A DNA stretch of 64,000 bases from assembly GCA_035295165.1 (NCBI GenBank), contig DATGJN010000104.1:1-64000 (forward strand). The letters run 5' to 3'. The notes under the pieces are model-generated. The model ran no database searches. It worked only from the letters and a program-made list of their open reading frames with translations, and was not told the DNA's origin. Of the stretch, positions 17,810-25,777 are shown piece by piece (within the stretch, counting starts at the first letter, position 1; each line of letters starts with the position of its first letter). The stretch is from a bacterium (GTDB lineage Bacteria > Sysuimicrobiota > Sysuimicrobiia > Sysuimicrobiales > Segetimicrobiaceae). The translations under genes were made by a program, and so were the position numbers.

Positions 17810-18314
17810 GGTCGTCCTTCGGGCCGGTGGCGTCGCGGCGCGGTACGAGGTATCGCGGGACGGGGACGCGTGGACCGTGCGGGTGGGGCCCCGTACGCAC
17901 CGCCTGCGACTCACCCTCCTCGAGTCCGGGGTGGCGCTCGTCGAGTCTGACGGACGGACGCACCTCCTGCATGCGGCGGCGGCGGGCGGACGCACCTTCG
18001 TGCACCTCGACGGCGTGACCCTGGACTTCGAGCCCGTGCGGCGGGGTGGCGAGCGCGGCGGCGGCGCGACAGACGATACCGGCGACCTCCGCGCGCCGAT
18101 GCCGGGTGTGGTCACCCAGGTGTTGGTGCGGGTCGGGGACACCGTCCGGACCGGGCAGCCGCTGCTCATCGTCGAAGCGATGAAGATGGAGCATGTCGTG
18201 CGCGCCGGCGGCCCCGGGGTGGTGCGCGCCGTGCGCGTCGCCGCCGGAGACCAGGTGGATGGGGGAGCCGTCGTCGCGGAGTTGGCTCCGGTCATGCCCG
18301 GCGACACGCCGTGA
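17802..18314 (+). CDS. biotin carboxyl carrier protein of acyl-CoA carboxylase
   Basis: A 170-residue protein whose C-terminal half is a biotinyl domain with the canonical EAMKMEH motif; the biotinylated lysine is K128. The N-terminal half (residues 1-80) is beta-rich and corresponds to the linker region found between biotin carboxylase and carrier domains in fused alpha subunits. The gene overlaps the biotin carboxylase by 8 bases and the HMG-CoA lyase by 4 (GTGA), so all are likely translated together. Confidence 0.92.
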   Translation: MSEVVLRAGGVAARYEVSRDGDAWTVRVGPRTHRLRLTLLESGVALVESDGRTHLLHAAAAGGRTFVHLDGVTLDFEPVRRGGERGGGATDDTGDLRAPMPGVVTQVLVRVGDTVRTGQPLLIVEAMKMEHVVRAGGPGVVRAVRVAAGDQVDGGAVVAELAPVMPGDTP

Positions 18315-19276
18315 CGGGTAAGGCCGGGGAAGCACGCGACCCGCTCCCAGACGGCCTGGCGGCGCCGTTCGCGGGGCTTCCCCGCCGGGTGCGGATCGTT
18401 GAGGTCGGCCCGCGCGACGGCCTCCAGAACGAGGCCGCCAGGCTCTCGATCGACGACAAGGTCGCGTTCGTCAGGCGCCTCGCGGCGGCGGGACTTCGGA
18501 CGATCGAGGTAGGCGCGTTCGTGCGCCCGGACCGCGTGCCGCAGATGGCCGACACCGACGCCGTGGTGCGTCGACTCGGATCGCTGGACGGCGTCGCGCT
18601 GTCCGCGCTGGTGCCCAACCGGCTCGGTATGGAGCGCGCCATTGCGTGCGGTCTGCGCGACGTGTCGGTGTTCACCGCGGCGTCAGAGGCGTTTGCGCGA
18701 CACAACATCAACATGACGATCGACGAGTCGCTCACACGGTTCGGCGAGGTCCTGACGCTTGCGGCCGAGCGCGCCATGCGTGTGCGCGCGTACGTGTCCA
18801 CGGCGTGGTGGTGCCCGTACGACGGACGCGTGAATCCGGATGCGGTGCGCCGGGTCGCGGGACGCCTGTTCGAGATGGGGTGTGGGGAGATCTCGTTGGG
18901 GGACACGATCGGCGCGGCGACGCCGGCGGACGTCGCGGCGTTGTTGGACGGTCTGGCGCGCGATCTGCCCCGAGGCGCCCTGGCGGTCCACTTCCACGAC
19001 ACGCGGGGGACGGCGCTTGCGAACGTCCTTGCCGCGCTGTTGCAGGGCGTCACCACGATCGACGCCGCGGCCGGCGGTCTCGGCGGTTGCCCGTACGCGC
19101 CCGGCGCGTCGGGCAACTTGGCGACCGAGGATCTCGTCTACATGCTGCACGGGATGGGAATTGACACCGGGGTGGACCTCGCCCGGTTGGTCGAGGCGTC
19201 GCGACCGCTTGCGCTGCTGGTCGGCCGCGCGCTGCCGTCCCGCTATCTCCAGGCCGGGCCGCCGCCGGCGGGCTGA
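18311..19276 (+). CDS. hydroxymethylglutaryl-CoA lyase
   Basis: Cleaves HMG-CoA to acetyl-CoA and acetoacetate in leucine degradation, 321 residues. The family fingerprint is complete: EVGPRDGLQN near the N-terminus with catalytic Arg-Asp, the metal-binding HFHDT, and the active-site loop GGLGGCPYAPGASGN with C260. GTG 18311 overlaps the carrier gene stop. A 26-residue N-terminal extension precedes the barrel. With the upstream carboxylase it covers methylcrotonyl-CoA onward, except for methylglutaconyl-CoA hydratase, which is not in this window. Confidence 0.95.
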   Translation: MTGKAGEARDPLPDGLAAPFAGLPRRVRIVEVGPRDGLQNEAARLSIDDKVAFVRRLAAAGLRTIEVGAFVRPDRVPQMADTDAVVRRLGSLDGVALSALVPNRLGMERAIACGLRDVSVFTAASEAFARHNINMTIDESLTRFGEVLTLAAERAMRVRAYVSTAWWCPYDGRVNPDAVRRVAGRLFEMGCGEISLGDTIGAATPADVAALLDGLARDLPRGALAVHFHDTRGTALANVLAALLQGVTTIDAAAGGLGGCPYAPGASGNLATEDLVYMLHGMGIDTGVDLARLVEASRPLALLVGRALPSRYLQAGPPPAG

Positions 19277-19356
19277 TTCAAACGTTCAGTCGACGGGGGA
19301 CGGGGCCGGTCGTGTCGAGCCGGCGCTCCTCGGTTCGTGTACGCCCGCGTCGGGGA

Positions 19357-20187
19357 TCAGGGATGGGTGCGAAGCAACATGACGACGCTCGGGAGCACCA
19401 GCAACACCGTGACGACAATGACCGCCACCACCGACGGGCCGCGCGCGGCCGTGGCGCGCCGGTCGAGGGCATCGAGGACCATGAGGCGCACGCCGTTCAG
19501 GGCGTGGTACACGACCGCTGCGACTAGAAGCGCTTCCATCGGGACGAGGTACGGCAACGCATAGCCGGTGACGGTTCGCTCGTACAGACCGGGAGCGAAG
19601 GGCACGAGGGCGATGTCCAGGATGTGAAGGAGCAAGAAGCCCAGGATCCCGATCCCGGCGACTCGGCTCAGGGCGAACGCCCATTGCCCCGGGTAGTTCC
19701 ACCATCCGAGCGGGCGGCGGCGGAGCAGGAACGTGACCAACACGCTCGCGGTCGCGAGGATTGCGAGGTAGGTGAGCGAGGCCAGCACCACCAGGCTCGC
19801 GATCAGGACGGTGGGGATCCAATCCGCCCCGGCCAGGGGGCCACCGCGTTCGCCCCGCGCTCCCGCGCCGATGGCGATCGTGCCGAGCGCGATAAACGCG
19901 AGGCCTCCCACCGCGAAGACGCCGTCGACCACCGCCCGCGCGCGGCGCAGGTGGTCGCGCAGCACCCCGTGCACCCCAACCAGACCGTGCGTCAAGGCGA
20001 GGACGAGCAGCATCCAGTCGAACACTCGCCAAGATGCGCTGCCCCACCGCCGGTTCACGAACGCCGCGCCTGTCGCGGACGGCGCATGCTGGTAGTGCAT
20101 GACAAACAGGTGTCCCAGCACAAAGGCGACCATGAGCGCGCCGCTCACACGCAGGTAGTACCACGTGAGGGCGTCGCGACCGCGCAC
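19357..20187 (-). CDS. fused succinate dehydrogenase membrane anchor (SdhD-SdhC order)
   Basis: Cytochrome b-type anchor of 276 residues with about seven membrane helices, twice the size of a normal SdhC or SdhD. Residues 1-105 resemble SdhD (WYYLRVSGALMV, GHLFVMHYQHAPS, THGLVGVHGVLRDHL). Residues 155-276 resemble SdhC (GQWAFALSRVAGIGILGFLL, LLHILDIALVPF, VVYHALNGVRLM). Candidate heme-ligand histidines are H26, H31, H67 and H189, H228. It ends the fum-sdh operon and gives the quinone site and membrane attachment for SdhAB. The fusion in this order is unusual. Confidence 0.82.
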   Translation of the reverse strand: MRGRDALTWYYLRVSGALMVAFVLGHLFVMHYQHAPSATGAAFVNRRWGSASWRVFDWMLLVLALTHGLVGVHGVLRDHLRRARAVVDGVFAVGGLAFIALGTIAIGAGARGERGGPLAGADWIPTVLIASLVVLASLTYLAILATASVLVTFLLRRRPLGWWNYPGQWAFALSRVAGIGILGFLLLHILDIALVPFAPGLYERTVTGYALPYLVPMEALLVAAVVYHALNGVRLMVLDALDRRATAARGPSVVAVIVVTVLLVLPSVVMLLRTHP

Positions 20188-20194
20188 GGGGCGA

Positions 20195-20899
20195 CTAGCG
20201 ATCGGCGGCCCCTTTCCGCAGCAACTGGATCGAGAGCAGCGGATTGATCGCGACCGGGCACGCCGTCACGCAGTTGCCTACGTCGTGACACGCGTGGACC
20301 CCGCCGTCTCCCAAGAGGAGGGGCAGGCGGTTCTTCTCGATGGGTTCACGGACGTCGGCGCTCAACACGTACGCGCGGTTCAAGGCCGCGGGTCCGAGGT
20401 AGGCGGGGTTCAGGGCCACGACGGGACAAGCGGAATAGCAGGCGCCGCAGGAGATACATCCGAGTTGCCGATCCACGACGTCGCGGACCCGCGAGTCCGG
20501 ACGGACCACGGCCGGCGTGCCGTCGCGCCCCATCATGGAAGCGTCCGTCGCCGCAAAAAAGGGGTCGACGGCCTTGTACTTGGCGAAGAACGGCGCCATG
20601 TCAACGACGAGATCCTTGATCACCGGCAGCGACCGCAGGGGTTCGACGTGGACGGGGCTCCTCAGGCGGTCCAGCCGCCGGCGGCACGCGAGATCTTCGC
20701 GGCCGTTGATCAGGACCGCGCACGATCCGCACATCCCCGCACGACACGAGTAGCGGAACCCCAGGCTGCCGTCTGCGTGCTCCAGGATCCAAAAGAGGCC
20801 GTCGAGCACGCTCATCTGTGGCTGGATCTCGACCGTGTACGACCGCCACGCGGGCCGCGCGTCGGCATCGGGGTTGAAGCGCCTGACGCGGAAGATCAC
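20195..20899 (-). CDS. sdhB: succinate dehydrogenase/fumarate reductase iron-sulfur subunit
   Basis: Iron-sulfur subunit of 234 residues passing electrons between the flavin and the quinone. The plant-type [2Fe-2S] motif CRAGMCGSC with a fourth cysteine about 15 residues on, the [4Fe-4S] motif CISCGACYSACP, and the [3Fe-4S] motif CHDVGNCVTACP are all intact. The gene overlaps the end of sdhA by 4 bases and lies 7 bases before the anchor gene. Confidence 0.95.
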   Translation of the reverse strand: MIFRVRRFNPDADARPAWRSYTVEIQPQMSVLDGLFWILEHADGSLGFRYSCRAGMCGSCAVLINGREDLACRRRLDRLRSPVHVEPLRSLPVIKDLVVDMAPFFAKYKAVDPFFAATDASMMGRDGTPAVVRPDSRVRDVVDRQLGCISCGACYSACPVVALNPAYLGPAALNRAYVLSADVREPIEKNRLPLLLGDGGVHACHDVGNCVTACPVAINPLLSIQLLRKGAADR

Positions 20900-22623
20900 G
20901 GCCGCGCGGCGTGCGGGGTCGGGAGATCGTCAGGCGTCAGGCGGTTCAGGCGCACCGGCTCGGTCCAGGGCGTGCGGTCCCGCGCTTGGCAGATGTTGAC
21001 GAGCCAGCGGGTATCGTCGCGGTCGGGGAAGTCGCGCCGCGCGTGCGACCCGCGACTCTCCTGTCGATGGCGCGCCGCGGTAGCCGTCAGGCGAGCCGCC
21101 GTCAGCAAGCTTCGCACATCGAGGGCCTGCTGCCAGGTCAGGTTCCACCGGGCGCCGGGCGGAGCCGCCACGTGCGCGGCGCGATCCTCCAGCTCGGCGA
21201 TCTCCGCCAGCGCGCGCTCGAGCCCCGGCGCGTCGCGGACGAGCCCGACATGGTCCCACATGACCCGCTGGAGGCGGTCGCGGATCTGAAACGGGCTCTC
21301 GCCGCGCTCCCGCGCCAACGGCGCGATCGCCTCGCGCTGGGCCTGCGCGGCCTCGGTCTCGTCCGGATCCGCGAAGGACCACTCGGCGCACATCCGCGCG
21401 GCGGTGCGGCCCGCCCGCGATCCAAACACACACGAGTCCGCCACTCCGTTGCCGCCGAGGCGGTTCGCCCCGTGCACCCCGCCGGCATCCTCGCCCGCCA
21501 CCAGGAGTCCCGGGAGGGACGGCACGTGACAGTCCACGTCGATCCGCGCACCGCCCATGTGGAAGTGCGCCGTTGGGATCACCTCCACCGGGCCGGCGCA
21601 GAGGTCGTAGCCGACCTCCGCGCAGCGCTTCACCATGCCGGGGAAGTTGCGCGCGACGAACTCGGCACCCAGCGGGGACGCATCCAGCAGCACTCCGCCC
21701 GCGGGGGTGCCGCGGCCAGCCATGATCTCCAGGTAGCTCGCCCGCGCGACGAGATCCCGGGTGGCGCGCTCCATTCGCAGCGCGTCGTACCGCACCATGA
21801 AACGCTCGCCTTGCGCGTTGAGCAGCCACGCCCCGGCGCCTCGGAGACCCTCCTCCAACACCATGCCGGACAGCCGCGACGCGCCGGCGAGCAACCCGGT
21901 GGGGTGGAATTGCATCATCTCCATATCAATGAGGTCGCACCCGGCCCGGTACGCCATGGCGTAGCCGTCCCCGGTCTTCTCCAGCGACGGCGCGGAGTAT
22001 GTGTACATCCGCGGTCCCCCGCCGGTGGCGAGCAGCACCACGCGGGCACGGGCCAGGACAAACGCACCCGTCTGCTGTTGCAGCAGCAGTGCGCCGGTGA
22101 TCCGATGCCCCGCGCGGTCGTGGATCAGCTCCACCGCACGCGTTTCATCGAGCACGCGGATCCGCCGCGCGAACAGCTGGTCGTGGAGCCGGCTCACGAT
22201 TTCGATCCCGGTCAGGTCCCCGCGATGGACGGTCCGGTCGAACGACTGGCCGGCGAACGCCTTCTGATGGATCTGCCCGTCCTCGCGGCGATCGAAAAAA
22301 CACCCGACCTTCGTCTCCAGCTTCCGGATGACGTCGGGGGCCTCGGAGACAAGAGCCCAGGCGAGATCCTGGTTGTTGAGGAATTGGCCTCCCGCAAGGG
22401 TGTCGCGAAAGTGTCGCTCGACCGAATCGCGCGGGTCCAAGGCGGCGTTGAACCCGCCCTGCACGAGCCGCGTGCATCCGCTCTTCCCGACCAAGCCCTT
22501 GGCCACGACCGTGATGTCGAGTCGCGGTTCCAGGTCGTACGCGTGCAGGGCGGCCAGCAGGCCCGCCCCGCCGCTGCCGAGGATCAGGACGTCGCACCGG
22601 AGCTCTTCCCACTCACGGCTCAT
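20896..22623 (-). CDS. sdhA: succinate dehydrogenase/fumarate reductase flavoprotein subunit
   Basis: FAD-binding catalytic subunit, 575 residues. The dinucleotide fold LILGSGGAGLLAA is at 13-25, and active-site elements FHPTG, TRDLVARA, HFHMGG and NRLGGNGVADSCVFG are intact. The usual covalent flavin histidine (SHTxxAQGG in E. coli) is replaced: the aligned stretch is SGCTRLVQGG, with C50 at the histidine position. FAD is therefore probably not attached through histidine, which in E. coli FrdA mutants blocks succinate oxidation but not fumarate reduction. ATG 22623 is chosen for the normal N-terminus. Fumarase genes lie immediately upstream. Confidence 0.93.
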   Translation of the reverse strand: MSREWEELRCDVLILGSGGAGLLAALHAYDLEPRLDITVVAKGLVGKSGCTRLVQGGFNAALDPRDSVERHFRDTLAGGQFLNNQDLAWALVSEAPDVIRKLETKVGCFFDRREDGQIHQKAFAGQSFDRTVHRGDLTGIEIVSRLHDQLFARRIRVLDETRAVELIHDRAGHRITGALLLQQQTGAFVLARARVVLLATGGGPRMYTYSAPSLEKTGDGYAMAYRAGCDLIDMEMMQFHPTGLLAGASRLSGMVLEEGLRGAGAWLLNAQGERFMVRYDALRMERATRDLVARASYLEIMAGRGTPAGGVLLDASPLGAEFVARNFPGMVKRCAEVGYDLCAGPVEVIPTAHFHMGGARIDVDCHVPSLPGLLVAGEDAGGVHGANRLGGNGVADSCVFGSRAGRTAARMCAEWSFADPDETEAAQAQREAIAPLARERGESPFQIRDRLQRVMWDHVGLVRDAPGLERALAEIAELEDRAAHVAAPPGARWNLTWQQALDVRSLLTAARLTATAARHRQESRGSHARRDFPDRDDTRWLVNICQARDRTPWTEPVRLNRLTPDDLPTPHAARP

Positions 22624-23218
22624 CGCGGAGCCCCAATCGTCGGTAAACATCCGCCAGGCGCGCGTGGGCCCGTTGCGCAACGTCGCGGTACATGCTCTCG
22701 CCGTGCGCGTCCATCGCGACGATCAGCGGACCGAACGCCCGGACGCGAAACTGCCAGAGGCACTCCGGCATCAGATCTTCCCAGTAGACGTGTTCGATCG
22801 CCTCGACCTGTTCGGTTTCCACGGACGCGGCGCCGCCGACAATCGCCAAATAGACGCCGCCATGGCGCGTCAGGGCGGCGCTGCTCTCGTCGGAGAGGCC
22901 GCCTTTCCCGATGATCGCGCGGACGCCGCAGACGCGCAGCACATCCTCGGTGAACCGGTCCATCCGCATGCTGGTCGTCGTCCCCACGGTCATCGCTTCG
23001 TACCCGCTCGCCGCCGTCGCGCTGCGACGGACGTTCGGCGCGACGTGTAGGAGCGCGCCTCCGCGCAGGTCGACGGGCGACGGTTGCGCCTGATCAAACA
23101 TGCGGATCAACGTGGCGTCGCGAATCCCCCAGACGATGCCGTCAAGCAGGACGGTGTCGCCGACGCGCAACGCCCGCACCGCGTCCTCGGAGAGCGGGGT
23201 CTCGAGCCGGTGCTCCAT
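22613..23218 (-). CDS. class I fumarate hydratase (or related hydro-lyase) beta subunit
   Basis: Beta subunit (FumA C-terminal domain) of a two-subunit, iron-sulfur class I fumarase, 201 residues. It shows LRVGDTVLLDGIVWGIRDA, GPT-like AASGYEAMTVGTTTSMRMDR and IGKGGLSDE, all typical of the swivelling domain. It interconverts fumarate and malate together with the alpha subunit. Tartrate dehydratase is a close relative, but the position between fumarase alpha and sdhA favours fumarase. It overlaps sdhA by 11 bases and follows the alpha subunit by 2 bases. Confidence 0.9.
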   Translation of the reverse strand: MEHRLETPLSEDAVRALRVGDTVLLDGIVWGIRDATLIRMFDQAQPSPVDLRGGALLHVAPNVRRSATAASGYEAMTVGTTTSMRMDRFTEDVLRVCGVRAIIGKGGLSDESSAALTRHGGVYLAIVGGAASVETEQVEAIEHVYWEDLMPECLWQFRVRAFGPLIVAMDAHGESMYRDVAQRAHARLADVYRRLGLRDEP

Positions 23219-23220
23219 CG

Positions 23221-24120
23221 TTAGTACGTAATCTCCACGCGCCCGTCGCGGTACACGCGGGCGCGTCGGCGTTCGCCGCGCCAGCACTGCATGTTGATCG
23301 CCACCGGGTTCAGCGTGATGTGTGTCCACGCCGTCTCGATGTGCAGATCGAGCGCCGTGGTATCGCCTCCCAGGCCCATCGGACCGATGCCCGTGCTGTT
23401 GATCGCGTCGAGCAGTTCGCACTCGAGCGCGGCCACCTCCGGATCGGGGTGGCGCTGGCCGATCGGCCGCAGCGTCGCTTTCTTCGCGAGCGTCACGCAG
23501 AGATCCGAGGACCCGCCGATGCCGACCCCGATGATCGTCGGCGGGCACGGTCGACCGCCGGCGCCCACGCTGGTTTCGAGCACGAACTTCTTGATGCCGG
23601 CGATTCCGTCGGCGGGCAGCAGCATCTTCAAGAAGGACATGCTCTCCGACCCCGATCCCTTCGGCATCATCAGAATGTCGATATGGTCGATCGCGTCGGA
23701 GAACTCCACGTGCACGACCGGCACACTCTCTCCGGTGCTCGTCTGTCGGTTCTCCCGACGGATCGGAGAGACGATGCTCGATCGCAGCGGCGTCTCCGTG
23801 GTCGCCCGCTCCACCCCGCGGCGCAGCGCATCGATCATGCGAACGCCGTCGATCGACACGCCCCGCCCAATTGTGATCCAAAAGATCGGGATCCCCGTGT
23901 CCTGGCACACCAGCGTCTGCTTGCGGTCCGACACCTCGATCGCCTTGAGCATCGTGCCAAGGATCCCGCGCGCCACCGGGTTTGACTCGCGCGTCTGGGC
24001 GTCTCGCAGCCCCTGACGGATGTCGGGGGGGATGTCGATTTGCGCGTCCACGTAGAGTCGGCGCCCAATCTCCTCGAAGAGGGCATCGCGTTCGGGCGTG
24101 TCGAGCGACAGATCAATCAT
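23221..24120 (-). CDS. class I fumarate hydratase (or related hydro-lyase) alpha subunit
   Basis: Alpha subunit of the two-subunit class I fumarase, 299 residues, carrying the [4Fe-4S] cluster. Candidate cluster cysteines are in VCQDTGIPIF, GGRPCPPTIIGVGIGG and SDLCVTLAKK, the three positions conserved in the family. AGGAG is seven bases before ATG 24120; an ATG 15 bases further upstream overlaps the ribosome site itself and is rejected. It heads the fum-sdh cluster, 159 bases after livF on the same strand, and may be cotranscribed with the liv genes or have its own promoter. Confidence 0.9.
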   Translation of the reverse strand: MIDLSLDTPERDALFEEIGRRLYVDAQIDIPPDIRQGLRDAQTRESNPVARGILGTMLKAIEVSDRKQTLVCQDTGIPIFWITIGRGVSIDGVRMIDALRRGVERATTETPLRSSIVSPIRRENRQTSTGESVPVVHVEFSDAIDHIDILMMPKGSGSESMSFLKMLLPADGIAGIKKFVLETSVGAGGRPCPPTIIGVGIGGSSDLCVTLAKKATLRPIGQRHPDPEVAALECELLDAINSTGIGPMGLGGDTTALDLHIETAWTHITLNPVAINMQCWRGERRRARVYRDGRVEITY

Positions 24121-24279
24121 GAGTGGACTCCTCATATCCTCTCGGTGCCGTTCTCATGTCCGCTTGGACCCCGCGCCGGCCGCGACGCGCTCGCCGGTCC
24201 GTCGGTGCCGCGCGTGCTCGGTGAGGGTGCGCGCATGCCTGCGGTCCGTTCCCGATACACCGCCTGCGCGCGCCCGCGT

Positions 24280-24960
24280 CTACAGTCCCATGTACGCGGC
24301 GCGCACGCCGGGGTCATCGTACACCTCCGCCGCCGATCCGGACAGCACGATCCGTCCCCCCTCCATGACGTACGCGCGGTCCGCCACGGCGAGGGCGTTC
24401 TCGACGTCCTGTTCGACCAGCAGCACGCTCGTCCCCTCGGCGCGGATCTGGACGAGGACGTCCAGCATCGCCGCCGTGACAAGCGGCGACAGCCCAAACG
24501 ACAGCTCGTCGATGCAGAGGACCTTCGGGCGGGACATCAACGCCCGACCGATCGCGCACATCTGCTGCTCGCCCCCGGAGAGGGTGCCGGCCAACTGGCG
24601 GCGCCGTTCGTGCAGCCGCGGCAGGATCTCGTAGACATGTGCGAGCGTCGCCGGGATGCCGGCGTCGCGCCGGAGGTACCCGCCCATGAGCAGATTCTCC
24701 TCCACCGTCATCGAGCCGAACAACCGCCGGCCCTGGGGCACGAGCGTCAGTCCGCGCGCCGTGACATCCGGCGGTTCGAGCCCCGCGACCGGCCTACCGG
24801 CGAGCGAGACCGCGCCCCCCCACGGCGGCACGAGGCCCGTCAGCGCGAGCATCGTCGTCGTCTTCCCGGCCCCATTGTTGCCGAGCAGGGTCACAATCTC
24901 GCCCTGGGCGACGTCCAACGTCACGTTCCACAGGACCTGGATCGCCCCGTAGCCGGCCAT
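24280..24960 (-). CDS. livF: branched-chain amino acid ABC importer ATPase LivF
   Basis: ABC ATPase of 226 residues. Walker A GNNGAGKTT is at 27-35, the signature LSGGEQQ and the Walker B region VLCIDELSFGLSP are typical of LivF. The annotated ATG starts inside the first strand: relatives begin about ten residues earlier, and here the in-frame codons just upstream encode IALLEIRDL, the expected N-terminus, with GGAGG before an ATC codon at 24987. The true start may therefore be non-canonical. It is the last liv gene. Confidence 0.9.
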   Translation of the reverse strand: MAGYGAIQVLWNVTLDVAQGEIVTLLGNNGAGKTTTMLALTGLVPPWGGAVSLAGRPVAGLEPPDVTARGLTLVPQGRRLFGSMTVEENLLMGGYLRRDAGIPATLAHVYEILPRLHERRRQLAGTLSGGEQQMCAIGRALMSRPKVLCIDELSFGLSPLVTAAMLDVLVQIRAEGTSVLLVEQDVENALAVADRAYVMEGGRIVLSGSAAEVYDDPGVRAAYMGL

Positions 24961-24973
24961 GAGGTCCCGGATT

Positions 24974-25777
24974 TCAAGGAGCGCGATCGCCGTCCCTCCC
25001 GGTGTCGGCCCGCGGAGCTCGATGGGCCCACGGGCCGCTCCGCTGTCGGCGACGGGAGTAGTGCTCGCCGAAGTAGGCGGCGACGACCTGCGGGTCGCGG
25101 ACGACGTCCGCCGGGCTGCCCTCGGCGAGCAGCTGTCCGTGGTGCATGACGACCACGCGGTGCGAGAGCCCCATGATGACCTTCATCAGGTGCTCGATGA
25201 CGATGAGGGAGACCCCGCTGCGGTGCACGGCGCGGACGAGCTCGAGCGCTGCTTCCATCTCGCCGGGGTTGAGGCCCGCCATCGCCTCGTCCAAGAGCAG
25301 CACGGACGGCCGGATGGCGAGCGCCCGCGCGAGCTGGACGCGCTTCTGCTCGGCCAGGCCGATCTCGCCGGTCGTCCGGTCGGCGAGCCCGCTGAGGCCG
25401 ACAAACTCCAGCACCTCGTCAGCGCGTTCCGCGGCCGCGCGGCGATCGGTTCGCCCACCGAACAGCGCCCCCACGAGCACGTTCTCGCGCACGGTCATCT
25501 CCTTGAAGACCCGGACGATCTGGAACGTCCGGGCGATCCCCATGTGCACGATGGCGAACGGCGGCCGGCCCGTCACTTCCCGCGCGCCCAAAAAGATGTG
25601 GCCGGCCGTGGGCCGGTACGCGCCGGCGATCAGGTTCATCAGCGTGGTCTTCCCGGCGCCGTTCGGGCCGATCAGCCCGAGGATCTCTTGGGCCTTGAGC
25701 TCCAGCGAGACCGCGCGGACCGCCTGCAGCCCGCCGAAGGACTTGGATACGCCCTCGAGCCGGAGCGCCGTACTCAT
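24974..25777 (-). CDS. livG: branched-chain amino acid ABC importer ATPase LivG
   Basis: ABC ATPase of 267 residues, partner of LivF. Walker A GPNGAGKTTLMN lies near residue 37, the LivG hallmark IARTFQIVRVFKEMTVRENV is clear, and Walker B is VLLLDEAMAGLNPGE. The signature motif reads IGLAEQKRVQLARAL instead of LSxGxQ, a modest change. The last 30 residues after FGEHY are arginine-rich and not family-like. ATGA overlap links it to livM upstream. Confidence 0.92.
   Translation of the reverse strand: MSTALRLEGVSKSFGGLQAVRAVSLELKAQEILGLIGPNGAGKTTLMNLIAGAYRPTAGHIFLGAREVTGRPPFAIVHMGIARTFQIVRVFKEMTVRENVLVGALFGGRTDRRAAAERADEVLEFVGLSGLADRTTGEIGLAEQKRVQLARALAIRPSVLLLDEAMAGLNPGEMEAALELVRAVHRSGVSLIVIEHLMKVIMGLSHRVVVMHHGQLLAEGSPADVVRDPQVVAAYFGEHYSRRRQRSGPWAHRAPRADTGRDGDRAP

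Noticed and set aside
16121-18307. 728-codon minus-strand frame opposite the carboxylase genes
   Set aside because: Composition is shadow-like (Arg/Pro/Ser) and the plus strand holds clear biotin-enzyme motifs.
20911-22914. 667-codon plus-strand frame opposite sdhA
   Set aside because: It is the complement of a well-supported flavoprotein gene and lacks any domain.
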